Positions 47,797 to 59,195 of a DNA stretch of 64,000 bases are shown piece after piece. Source of the DNA: Limonium bicolor (taxonomy: Eukaryota; Streptophyta; Magnoliopsida; Caryophyllales; Plumbaginaceae); NCBI GenBank assembly GCA_023374045.1, contig CM041776.1:120919000-120982999 (forward strand). Reading direction: 5' to 3'. Positions within the stretch are counted from its first letter, which is position 1. Each line of letters opens with the position of its first letter. A program made the position numbers and the translations under genes. The notes below the pieces were generated by a model, which saw only the letters and a list, made by a program, of their open reading frames with translations, was not told the origin of the DNA and did not search any database.

Positions 47797-48521
47797 GGCA
47801 GCCCACCTAGGGTGCGACCCCATTCCAAACAAAAACCCCTTTTCCCCTTTAAGGTGGCTCTCATATCTCTCAAAACTCTCAAACCTTCTTTGGCTCCCAT
47901 GAACTTCAAACCATCAGACTCTAAGCCTCGCTCATTCACCAATTCTTCCTCTTGGCACTAGCTTGGCAGAAAAGCTTGCCTCACCCACTCTCTCTCTCTT
48001 CTCATCCTAATCCTACCCTTGGCTTTTAAAATGAATCTCGTTAATAAGGTTTTGAAAGAAGGTAATCCCGACAATTGGAGACCGAGGTTTCCTCGGGCAC
48101 CAATCCGAAGTCGTGGTCGTTGCCACTTCTAAGGGGTGTAACCCAGTGCGAACCCACACAGAATCTCTAGTATGATCAGATAAGTCCTATCCATAGACAA
48201 CAAATCATCAGAGTCAATCAACGGTTCTTATAACCCTTCTCCTCCCTTCCTAGTTCCTTAGGTCAAACTAGGTGGCGACTCTAGTCAATTTCCGCCCTTA
48301 GGGCATAAGTCCGCGTGGAGCCCATTGAGAGCGGGTGTAGTGCTCACTAGCATTCCCCATAAGCTTTCTGGGAAAGACGGACGATGTAGTAGGTATTTGA
48401 GGGATGCCAGAATAACGGGTTTTCACCCTCCACAGAAGGGCATTTCATAGGATCTAGGCTTTTAGTCAGACCATATTTAGATAGACCCCCCTCATACCGA
48501 AAAATCACCCTCCACACCATT

Positions 48522-49917
48522 ATTACCTTTGAAGTCTTCTGTACTTCCCTAGACATAGTCTAGGTTATAGTCATGTCCGAGTATCAAGCTCTAGAGACTG
48601 GGGATCCCGAGTCTCGTTCCTAAGTGTTTTACTTAGGTCAGTTAGGGATAAAGTTCCCGAGTATTAGTATTTCAACCGTATAAACAATCATAGTAATATT
48701 GTCCGAAGATGTCGCGCGCAATAATAATCGCTTACCAACCTTATAATTAATCCACACAATCATGCATATCAAACATATCACTCTTGTCATATAGTCAATC
48801 AATACCCAAACCGAGGCTTCCCTCAGAGGTTCGGACCACACAATGAACATACCGTACACCGTCGACGCTCGCGTAATAATCCCCGCGTAGTCTCTAGCGC
48901 TCACAATGCTCGCATCTACCCTCGTACCTCTGGTACATACGTTGTTCTAATATCAATATATATGTATATATATTCCAAAACTCACTTAACCATCCTGGAC
49001 TAAATGCTTACTTCTATCTCGTAGCTAACCCTTAGTTCACCTCTTGTTCAACTCGTTGTTCGTTAATCTTAGGGGTTTACGCTTCAGCCACTCGTTATTC
49101 TTTGTGTGTAATTGTTGTTACGATAGTAATACTTGTCACGTGGAAGTTTCGTTCACAATTTGTTTACTTATTGTCGAGTTGCATGCACGCAGAGATAATG
49201 TTACATGCGCGCATGTATGAAGTCTAAACATTTTGTTATTTGAGATAGTTTTCGTAGTTTGTTTACGAACATACACGGACATTTATATATACACAAGTAC
49301 GTATGTATTATAGTTTTAGTTATGTGTTGTCGTTTACGCACCCTTGTACTCACACGTGAGATGTTATACACTCGTATATGCGTGTAACGTTATTGTCGTT
49401 ACATTCGTGTTTTACATGTAATTGTATAATCCCGTATGTAACTCGTTATTCCTATTATATCTTAATGTCACATTATAAATTCCCTTGATATATTCGTAGG
49501 GTTCTCCTCGTAACAAAATTCCAACCATATCTTATACTTCCAGAATTCACCCACTTACCCCATCGTTTAATGTAAATGTATATAATGCATATTTGCTCTT
49601 TAATAACCCCTTTATGACAAATACTTTCATACTTAAATATAATGTCACATTATATCACCCAAAAACTTTATATTATAACCAGCCCATATATATATTATAT
49701 ATATTTCCAAACAACCCTTTTTATTTTTGGTAATTCCCCTCTTCATCCCATATGTTTGTTTATTTGCAAAACTACCCCATACTCCATACTTGTTATATGT
49801 ATATATATTACGAACCGCTCCATTACTCATTCAGATTTACTTGCTCACCCATATGTTTCTCTTAATTATAATGTAACTCCCTTTATTTTATAAACTCCCA
49901 TTTAATTACATTAAAAC
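48522..49917 (-). repeat. Element A right LTR, second part
   Basis: This matches 2296 to about 3740 of the left LTR with a few small deletions, for example one near 49797 relative to 3565-3620. It resumes exactly after the CCATT duplication and ends where element D begins. The remainder of this LTR does not reappear in the window. Confidence 0.9.
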
Positions 49918-52186
49918 TGTAACACCCCACCCGTTAATCTCGTCATTACCTCCTCAACTGTCACTAAATGCTCTTACTCACGCAGCGGAACCCTAATTAC
50001 AACGAGGGGTGAAACAACGCTGTTAGCCACCCATATGGCTAACCAGGCCTATCTTACATACCGTAACGGTCTGATGAACTGGAACAACCGAGTACACAAT
50101 ACAAATACAATACTCAAATCACTTATTTACTATACCGAGTCTACAATATATGGATGCCGACAACATATTCGGTCTTACACCTCTTTCAATACATAAATAA
50201 TTAAATCTAACTACCCATGTAACCCACCGACCATGTCCTACTCTCGAACGGTAACATCTTCAGTGTACCTGAAAAATAAAAACGTTGCCCCTAGGGGCTC
50301 AGCTTAACGCTGCATATGAAATTCTCATACCCCGAGCGCTAACCGGGGTACGCCGACCACTTTTGTCGAGAGCATGGAGTTCATTTTAATTCAGCCAACA
50401 TGCATATAGTAATACAATACATATGTACACTTCACAAGGATTCGACAATCAACCATGGGATACAATCCCTAACTAACATAACAAGGTTGTTAGTTGTATC
50501 AATTTACTCTTAGGCCATGAGGGTAGTACCTCACTATGCCTTGGCTACTCATTCTATACTCGCCCATTCTCTCGGGTTACTTATGCTCGTTATCTCACCC
50601 ACTCTCTTGGGTTATTCATACTCGTTATCTCACCCACACTCTTGGGTTATTTATACTTAAGCTCTTGTAGATTCTCGAGACACTACAAGTCTCCTACGTC
50701 ACGCTTGTTACTCTTAATACATACTAGGGCCAAAACTCATGGCTCACGAGCATAGTCTTACTTCCCCGGTTTCGACCCTACTCTGGGTCTAGCATGGTGG
50801 GAAGGTTCAACTAGCTCACGGAACTCTCTCTTAGTTCCTATCTCTTTTTACTTAGGTCCAACTACTCTCGGACTACTTACATTCCCATACACTCCTCTCT
50901 CGGAGTTATAATAATATTATGTATATTAGTCTAGAAGCATCACTCCCGATGTTTCTAATGACTTTGGGAACATTACTTAAGTTCGGTTATATTCTTATAT
51001 CGGGTAAAATCCTCATATAGGAGGTCGACCATGTCTCAAGGGAGCTACTAATCCCTTAGGTCTCTTTTACCTTCTTTACTAGTTCACATTTTCGAACTAT
51101 CTTTAATCCTCTTGAAGTTGGTTCATTTATCTTTCCATTCCCATTTGTTTCGTGGATTGTGTCATTATGGTTTACTAACCATTATCGGGTAATTACTCAA
51201 CCCGTACGTCTCCTCACATTCTAGGGAGTTCATATGTTTGCGTTATCGTTATACTTTAACGGATAATTATGTGTTTGCACGTTTTCGTTATCATAAGCAT
51301 CGACCCAATCTATGGTCTCTAGCCAAACGTTACTCACTATGAGTCGGTCTTTACTCTATGTTAGACCACACCGGCATACAAGTATGTTAGCTCATTCAAC
51401 ATACAACAAGACATACATAATCAAACAATGGATTATTTTCATGCTTTAATCTTGATTAAGCCGGCACACAAACACACAAATCAACGTAACTCGGTTAGCA
51501 CGCGGAGTATGAGAAATCATACCTTTCACCGGGGTTTTTACTTTTACTGTGTCATCTCACCATGCTCGGGTCACGCACGATTCTCTGATAATGTTTCAAA
51601 CATTACTGTTATTACTAAGCTCATACGGTACATAATAAAATGCTATTCCCGTATTTACCCCGTTATCCCGTTAACTCGGTTTTACTCTTGTTAATTTGAG
51701 TTCTCACTTCTCAATCACTTTTAACACTTTCTAACACTTCTTAGGGCCTTTGCATGTCACCAAACAAGGCCTAAACATCATCTAACATCATTAACATTCA
51801 AATCCCCATCATTTACAACCTTTAAAATACTCCATGTAGGTTTCTGGGGGTGGTCCGGGACTTGGTCCTTACCCTAAGTCCCGGACCAATTCACTTGGTA
51901 ACTCTCGGCTGAAAATTCACTATGGTCCGGGACCTTGTACCTAGAGCAAGTCCCGGACCAGCTGCTTGCAGCAACTCTCGGCCTAAATGTAAGGGTGGTC
52001 CGGGACATGGGCAGGGACTTAAGTCCCGGACCTATCAAACTGGAAACTCTCAGGGGTATTTTATGGGGTGGTCCGGAACATGGTCCTAGACCTAGGTCCC
52101 GGACCCTGTTGCACTTTCAGCAGATTTGACAATTCCAAATCTGTTTCAACACCATTCTTTCATCCTTTAATTCTCTAATCTTCCCC
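49918..52186 (-). mobile_element. Element D: LTR fragment of another Gypsy-type element
   Basis: It begins TGTAACACCCCACCCG in the middle of the element A LTR, the reverse complement of a typical plant Gypsy LTR end (GGGTGTTACA). No second LTR, primer site or target duplication is in view, so orientation rests on this end only. The stretch has no ORF above 117 codons and no protein motif. It contains a palindromic array at 51852-52105. The right edge at about 52186 is where sequence matching the element B interior starts abruptly. Confidence 0.6.
51852..52105. repeat. Array of four GGTCCGGGAC...GTCCCGGACC hairpins
   Basis: Imperfect inverted repeats start at 51852, 51924, 51997 and 52070, a period of 72-73 bp. 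Each spans about 36 bp with a variable loop, and the fourth has one changed arm base. Confidence 0.92.
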
Positions 52187-53189
52187 ACATAAACTCAAGG
52201 AAGACTGAACTCCATTCAAAATTGTCGGGACTCCCCACTTCTTTCAAAACCTTTATGAGATTCTTTTCGAAGCCTCTAGGATTACTCTATTCCACACTTA
52301 GAGTGTGTATCTGATGAGGACAGATAGGACTTGATAGATCCTCAACAAACATTACAACAATTGGGTTAATAATTAGCTCACGATTAGAAAGAGACACTTA
52401 GGATTGAATAAAGCTAACTTCCCTTTAGGTTAATAAACAACCAAATTGGAATTATCACCTTCAAGACAAACATTTAGTAAATAGGTTGGTGCTAACTTCT
52501 CTACTGTACTTATATGTTGTATGATTGTGGGGTGCATTGGTTGGGTAGCTTAGGACATGCATTCCTCTGTGTCACCCGCTATATTCACGAGTCACGGGAT
52601 GCCAATCGATCCACGATTGATTCCCCATGAGTCGGGTCATTCATTTAAATGGTTATACCCACGGGGCGAGATGGTCATCGACCTATGCCTTGATACTCAT
52701 GATCCAAATATATCCTTCATTCTCCGAGTAAAAAGCCAGCATATAGTGAGCTCTGAGCCTTCAGTGTCCAGCTGCCTAATCCGGTGTCTAGGACGGGTTT
52801 CATGGGTAGTCACCCTTTTGTATGTCGTCTGTCTGACCACCCTTTTCCTTACCCTGAAGATTGCATGGACTCAGTTCTCCATGATTCCTCTGCACCACGG
52901 GTGTCTTTAAAGCCCAATGTCACACTACAAATTCATAGAGGATCCCGTATTTACGGATACCCATACATGACACAGCGTAGTCAGTGAGTAATTTGGACTT
53001 TAGACACACCTTATCGTGCAGACGATGGGAGACCCTTTCCCATGCAGTACTTCCCCGAGTTTCCTGAAAAGTGAGTATGTTGTGATAATCCCCGGCCGTG
53101 GCTCGTGTGACTGTATCACTTCGGGTATCCTGACCTTTCGAACTTAAGCACTTTAGACTTTCTTGATGATGTGCCCCACAAGGCGTAAC

Positions 53190-54372
53190 CACTAGTAGAA
53201 AAAAGATTTTTAATGATGGTGTTTAAACCACGGTTAAATGGGAAACCGTGGTTTAAAGTTTATAAACCACGGTTATGATAGCAACCGTCATTTAAAATAC
53301 ACACCAAAGTGCATATACCACGGTTTTCGGAGAATCGTCGTATATAGGTTACTTATATACCATGGTTTTCAGGCCAACCGTGGTATATAGTACACGCCAG
53401 AGTCGATATACCACGGTTCTTGGAGAACCGTCGTATATAGGGTTTCTATATACCACGGTTTTGTTAAAACCGTCGTTTTGAGTCGTGGTCACAAAACTTT
53501 AAATGACGGTTCCTTGTTAGAACCGTGGTATATAGTCTCCGCGGGAATTCAAATTTTCGTCGAAAATTAACGCGGCTCTTTCTCTTTCTCTTATTATATA
53601 TATTTTCTCCTCACTCTTTTACAACCTACACTGTCGAACAAGGATGCTCTGCAACTCTTCTCCTTCTTCTTCTTCTTCTGCGCCTCTGTAATTTTTTCAA
53701 CCCACCGGCGAACATGCATGCTCTTCGGCATACTGGAAAACAAGGAACACATGCTGCGCCTCTGTAATTTTTGCAAACCTAACCGGCGAACAAGGACATG
53801 CTGCGCCTCTGTAATTTTGTGCAACCCTAACCGGCGCTTCGCCCTCTCTCATTCTCTTTCACGGTAATTTTGCAACCTACCGACGAACAAGGAACATAAT
53901 GTAACTTCACTTATTTTTTTAGCAACCCTAATACACAAACAAGTAACATACATGTTCTGGTCTGTTCATTCTCTTCTGTTTGCGGAGAAATTACATTGAA
54001 GGCGGCGGCGTTTAATCGCCGGCGAACTGGGAAAAAAACACAGACTATAAACCACGGTTTTACATATAACCGTGGTTTATTGTTGATTATTATAGACTTT
54101 ATACCACGGTTTTAAGTAAAACCGTCATTTATAATGCACTATATACCACGGTTCAGACTCCCAACCGTGGTATAAAGTCAGTGAATGCTCGCGGGAGAAG
54201 GGGTCTTAAACGACGGTTTCGACAAACCGTGGTTTTTTCGCTTACTTTAAACCACGGTTATGAACCGTCGTTTATCTCAATTTGTGAATATACGACGCGA
54301 GCATAAACCACGGTTCCTAACCGTGGTATATAGGCAAAATAACCGTGGTTAAAAACATTTTTTCCACTAGTG
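53190..54372. mobile_element. CACTA-type DNA transposon, non-autonomous
   Basis: The 1183-bp element starts CACTAGTAGAAAAAA and ends with the reverse complement of CACTAGTGGAAAAAA (one mismatch in 15). It is flanked by a perfect 3-bp duplication AAC (53187-53189, 54373-54375), as expected for CACTA elements. Both ends are packed with ACCACGGTT/AACCGTGGT motifs in either orientation, the kind of subterminal repeat that binds transposase. No transposase is encoded. The site corresponds to about 29100 in element B, which lacks the insertion. The middle (about 53630-53960) is a tandem repeat shared with the B2 LTR. Confidence 0.95.
53630..53960. repeat. Tandem repeat inside the CACTA element
   Basis: Diverged units of about 45-60 bp contain GTAATTTTGCAACC, ACCGGCGAACAAGGA and TGCTGCGCCTCTG. 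Related units occur at 62560-63470. Confidence 0.75.
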
Positions 54373-54375
54373 AAC

Positions 54376-57300
54376 AGAGATAAATCCCAAGAGATGAATA
54401 GTGAAGGGACGACGGTTCCCCCGGTGGTATGGAAGCACTGATTGACCTGGAAGGTGATTATCCCAACATTAACACTTACAACTCCACATAAAATCAGCCA
54501 CGATTTTCATTTGCGCTTACATTCATGTGTGATCACGTTTTGAAAATTAGCAAAAATCAGAAAATTGAATCATGTCGAACGCTCTAATGAAATATCTTCA
54601 AAGCCGTCCATCTCGAATGATTTCAAAAAATATTGATTTCAAGATAGTTATTTCTAAAGCATTTTTCAAAACCGGTTTCAAAAATTTATTACTTACAAAT
54701 GATTTTCAATCAATATTTCTCACAAATGTTATTTCAAAAACTATTTTCAAAACAGATTACAACAACCTACTTTTTACAAACGAATTTCAAACAACTTTTT
54801 TCACAGATATTATCTCAAACTTGTTTTTTTAAAAAACAGTTTTCAAGTTGATTTCCACAAATGTACTTCAAAATAAATGATTTAGTCCCCATGTTGTGTC
54901 CCGCTATTTTTGAAGTTCAACCCACCTTCAAGAGCAGCGGTCATTACCATGGAGCGCACTAGTCATTTCGTGTTTTCACGAAAGTGGTGGATTTTCGTAA
55001 AGATTTTGTGCTCGGTTATTCACCTTTCCTTTCTCAAAAAATGTCCCTCATTTTCCTCATCTGAGCAAGAGGAGCACATGAAGATCGACAACGCGGTTTG
55101 AGCCAAAAATCAGAGCCGCACCAACCCGAGTCAAGCGACATGAAGACTAACAACAACTATTCGAGTCCAAACTGTTGAAAGTCAGAAGAACACCAACCCG
55201 TTCTATCGTGGTACGGCTTCGCTGCAACAACCTGAACTCGAGTGAGCAACCAGTCAAACGCCCAAACTCGAGCGAACGGCTAATCAGGAGCCCGAAGACG
55301 AATGAACAGTCAGTCAGAAGCCCGAAGACAGAGCAGAAGAGTTCAGAAGAAGTTTACTTTTAGAATTGATGTATAGGTTTTCCCCTATCATTCTTTTCTC
55401 TCTTGTCAATTTCTGAATAGACTGCGTGTATAGGTTATGCACCCCCTTTGAAATTGTTTAGATCATTATGTGTATAGGGTTCCCCTCTCCCTACTTATTT
55501 GCGAATGATCGAGCGTCAAAATTCATATTGAGAAAACACACCACTTCGAAAACACGCGTTTTCAAAACTGTTTTTCTAAAAACTTGATTTCTTTCAGCAC
55601 ACACGACTTACTTCTTCCCATTTTCGGTCACTTCACATTCATTAATCATGTATGAATCATGCACATCTTAGAAAAATTGCATAATCACATGTTGCATTCC
55701 CAACACATCACACACAAGCATTCATCCCATTTTTTTTCAAAGCACGCTAACATCCACATTTGTCATATTCTTGTTCTATTATAATGACTGTGTTTGCAGG
55801 TGAATAACCGCGTTTGCCTACGAGTGAAAGCGTGACCCTCGAAGCGATAGCAGGAAATACCAAGGATTCAAGCATTTTCCCATTCGGCATACCATGTACA
55901 TAGAGACCAATAACAACAAAAATCATATACAAGAAAAAATCATACATCCAAAAATCCAAAAAAATCATACATCCAAAAATCCAAAAAAATCATACATCCA
56001 AAAATCCCCCAAAAAAATCATACATCCAAAAATCCAAAAAAATCATACCTTCAAAAATCCCAAAAAATGTCGTCACTGTCATATCGCGGGGCCACCATGC
56101 GGGAGTTCTCACACCCTAAATTTCCGCAACCTAGGAGCCAGTCACCACCTGACCTCACTCGAGAATTACTTCTTCGACAACAACAGCTAGACCACCTCCA
56201 TGACCATTTGTGACGGGATGAGCTTCATGGACCATCAATTGGAACCGACTCAAGCGAGACTTGGTGTAGCCTTACCACTCATGCATTGCATCAAAAAAAA
56301 ACAAAGACATTCAATCAAAATCCAAAATGAGGCATTTTCGTTGTCATTACTTCATGCATCCAATATGTAGTAATTCCATATTACCACAACATATTGCATG
56401 GTAGATAATTGCATTTGCATACTTCCATATCGGAACGACATCTTTGGGAAATATCTTGAGAGAATGTTTGAATCGAATGTTTGAATCACTAAACTCTCGA
56501 CCCTTCAATTTACACATGGGTTTAAATCAAAATCAACACCACAAGCAAAGTGAGTAGCGTGCGAAGAGCGGTATTTTCCTTTGAATTCCGAACGAGGATA
56601 CTGGGCAATCCCCTGAGCGATGAGGGAAAGTTGAGAGAGCCAATCGAGGTAAAACCACGAGCGACATATGCATTCCTTTAGCACACGGAGAGGCATAATT
56701 CAGAGTGAGACCAATGTTGATAAACAAGATACGAACTGTGATTCATGCAAAGATCCGAGAATAGTAAGAAAACAATCACTGACTAATGAGGATGACGAGG
56801 CACTTAGGAATAAAAATCCCCACAAAACCAAAAAGCTTTGACTGCCCTTTACATAACCCCTTAGTGAGCCCCGCTGAGCCTTTCATGAAAAACTCTTTCT
56901 TCAAAAACTCCACAACATGCCAACCCACGTACATATGCTTACTTGCCCTTGCAATAGAGGATCTCAAAGGAGCCGGAGCCATGGTCCCTCCCCATCATCT
57001 TCCACAAAAACAATGAAATATTCATCGAAATCAGTGAGTCAATGCAACTCCAAGGTGAAACACCAAAAAGAAAGCCGAAAATGTTCAAGAAGATCGATAA
57101 GTCAATGCAACTTTGAAGCTGAAAGCCAAAATGCAAAGCAACAAATGCTTGAGAAAGTTGATGAGCCAAATGAAATTTCAAAAACACACAAATAAGAGGA
57201 AAAATCAAATCGTACACCAGAAGAGGCAAGAAGGAGAAATCCGAACCAAAAGGACCAGTGATGTCCTGAAGAAACCGATAAGGGGTTATCAAAACCCGTC

Positions 57301-58421
57301 TAATCATTCCACCAATGGCAAAGGTGAAACATGTCCTCTATTGCACAAAAGCTCCACAATTCCTAAACAAATCCTCTAGTCCCATGTGACATACATCATA
57401 CCCCTCAGCCCCGTTACAACCCAATAAAGACCTCTGACTCATAAGTTAATGAGCGTTAACTGAAAGTACCAGATCTGAAACATGAATCATAAGCTTCGTA
57501 CTTGTTATCAACATGTCCCGTCATACCAAAGGGACCGTTAGCGAATGAGTGTGACCTAATCTCACAAGGTCTTTAGAGTGCGAGTGACTCTTCGACTAAA
57601 CCACCAAATTATAATCAGTTTACCCCATTACAGGTGAGAAATTTGTGAGGATCGGAAAGTCCAGAACCTCAAAAGGAATTCTAAGGAAAATACTGCTCCG
57701 ACCATCGAGAGTATCAACACACCATTTAGCACACACGGTCATACTCGCGAGAGATTGACCCACATTCCTCCATGAGAGGGAAGCGATTCACGCATTTCAG
57801 TTCAACAATCACTCAAGATCGAACCGAAGATGTCTTATATTCGTAAACCTCACAGTAATAGAGATAGAGCCATACTTTCTCTCCAAAAAAAAACTGCATA
57901 TGCATAGTGCATCTCTTCTAGCAGTTAGCATTTGCATGCATCATAACCACTTCATTTTCAACATCTGACTAGTAAGAACTCCACCTAGTCTCGCTGAAAG
58001 TCGACTTCAGTTGCATTTGTTGAAGCGTAACTTTTGATGTCAACTGGAGCCATCCCGGACCATCATCAAGCTATATTTAGCCCCTTCGGAGCCATCCTGG
58101 GCCATCACCAAGCTACATCGAACCATTCAAAAGCTATCCGAAGCCACACGAAGACCATCCCGGTGCCATGCACTGCCATACTCAATCCTTATCGACACCG
58201 CATCTAAAGCCAATCCGGAGACATGTGAAGATTTTTCCCGGAGCCATCCACTGTCATGCTCGAGCCTCATTGGCACCAATCCCAAATCGAAGCTAGAGCC
58301 ATACGGGAGCCATCATCCGACACTGAAACCATCCTCAAACATTGAGATCATTTCAGAGACCACCCCTAGGGCTACACAAGAGTCATTTCCTCACTAATGC
58401 CTTGCCTACAGACCATCGAAC
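54376..58421 (+). other. B2 internal region after the CACTA element, no gene
   Basis: This matches 29105-31896 and then 40011-41321 of element B. A 22- to 25-bp repeat (AATCATACATCCAAAAATCC) occurs about six times at 55925-56060. The empty site for element C is near 57092-57097. ORFs are short and not shared with element B. Confidence 0.7.
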
Positions 58422-58459
58422 TACGTATGGTCTGATCTCAATATGGAATTGAGTACGTA
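58422..58459 (+). other. Conserved hairpin (internal copy, B2)
   Basis: TACGTA, 9-base bulge, CTCAAT, loop ATGGA, ATTGAG, TACGTA. Confidence 0.8.
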
Positions 58460-58859
58460 GGTAGCCTACCCAGGGTGCGACCACTTCAAAGGCGAAAACC
58501 TCCCTTTTCCACCTGTTGTCATAAAAAGGGAACCAACTAAAGCATCGTCATGCTCAACCAGCACAAGGTCATCCCGGAGCATCCATGGAAATCTGGAACC
58601 ATGATGAGAACTACCCCAAAGCCATGAAACCGTGTTTAGCCATTCACCCACCCATGTGAAACCATTCACCCACTACAAATTCCACAACAAGCCCTTCAAA
58701 TCATAATCATTCCATTTCCGGAGCCACAAAAACCCCGTCAAACAACAATAAATCTGTCATCAGAGCCATCAGACCACCTTGAAAATCTAAAGACAAGTCA
58801 AAACCCCCCAATTGCCACAAAAAACACAAACCATGTCAAACCCACCAACTACCCCGAGA

Positions 58860-59000
58860 TCATTGGTCACATCGGAGCCATCAATGCATACCGGAGCCAT
58901 CGGTGCATACCAGAGCCATCAACATACACCGGAGCCATCAGTGCATACCATAGCCGTCAACATACACCGGAGCCATCAGTCCATACTGGAGCCATTGACA
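58860..59000 (+). repeat. GGAGCCATCA tandem repeat
   Basis: About seven units of roughly 20 bp (CATACCGGAGCCATCA with variants). The equivalent stretch in element B is 41640-41750. Confidence 0.88.
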
Positions 59001-59195
59001 GATGCTGGCGCCCTCTCAGATTCTTGAGGCCATGTCGGAGCCATCCCAAAGCTTTGAAGCAACTTTGGAGCCATCTGCTCACAAAAAAAAAATCTTTCAC
59101 AAACAGGGAGTCTCAATCCAACCAGTGCATTCATTCATAACCATCTTACATTGCATATCATTTGCGTCTATCCACAAGGTTCGTTAACTATTTAA

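Larger units (their letters stand above)
22716..48516 (+). mobile_element. Element B: Ogre/Tat-like LTR retrotransposon, non-autonomous
   Basis: The 25.8-kb element has LTRs 22716-28040 (5325 bp) and 43246-48516 (5271 bp), a primer site TGGCGACTCTGCTGGGGA three bases after the 5' LTR, and a purine tract AAGGGGAG before the 3' LTR. A perfect CCATT duplication flanks it (22711-22715, 48517-48521). LTRs over 5 kb, a tRNA-Arg-type primer site, large size and tandem repeats before the 3' LTR are characteristic of the Ogre/Tat lineage of Ty3/Gypsy. Without element C the internal region is about 7.1 kb and carries no gag, protease, RT or integrase. The first base pair has changed: the 5' LTR begins TTAGACACC where other copies have TGTAGACACC. 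Confidence 0.93.
43246..48516 (+). repeat. Element B 3' LTR
   Basis: 5271 bp, the partner of 22716-28040, ending CCTCCACA. It carries the same sub-elements: tRNA-like module 43513-43584, TATA 43711, GGCCCA minisatellite 45996-46215, W-box cluster 46401-46503 and hairpin 47759-47796. About 90 bp present in the 5' LTR near 24950-25060 are missing near 45490-45520. Confidence 0.94.
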
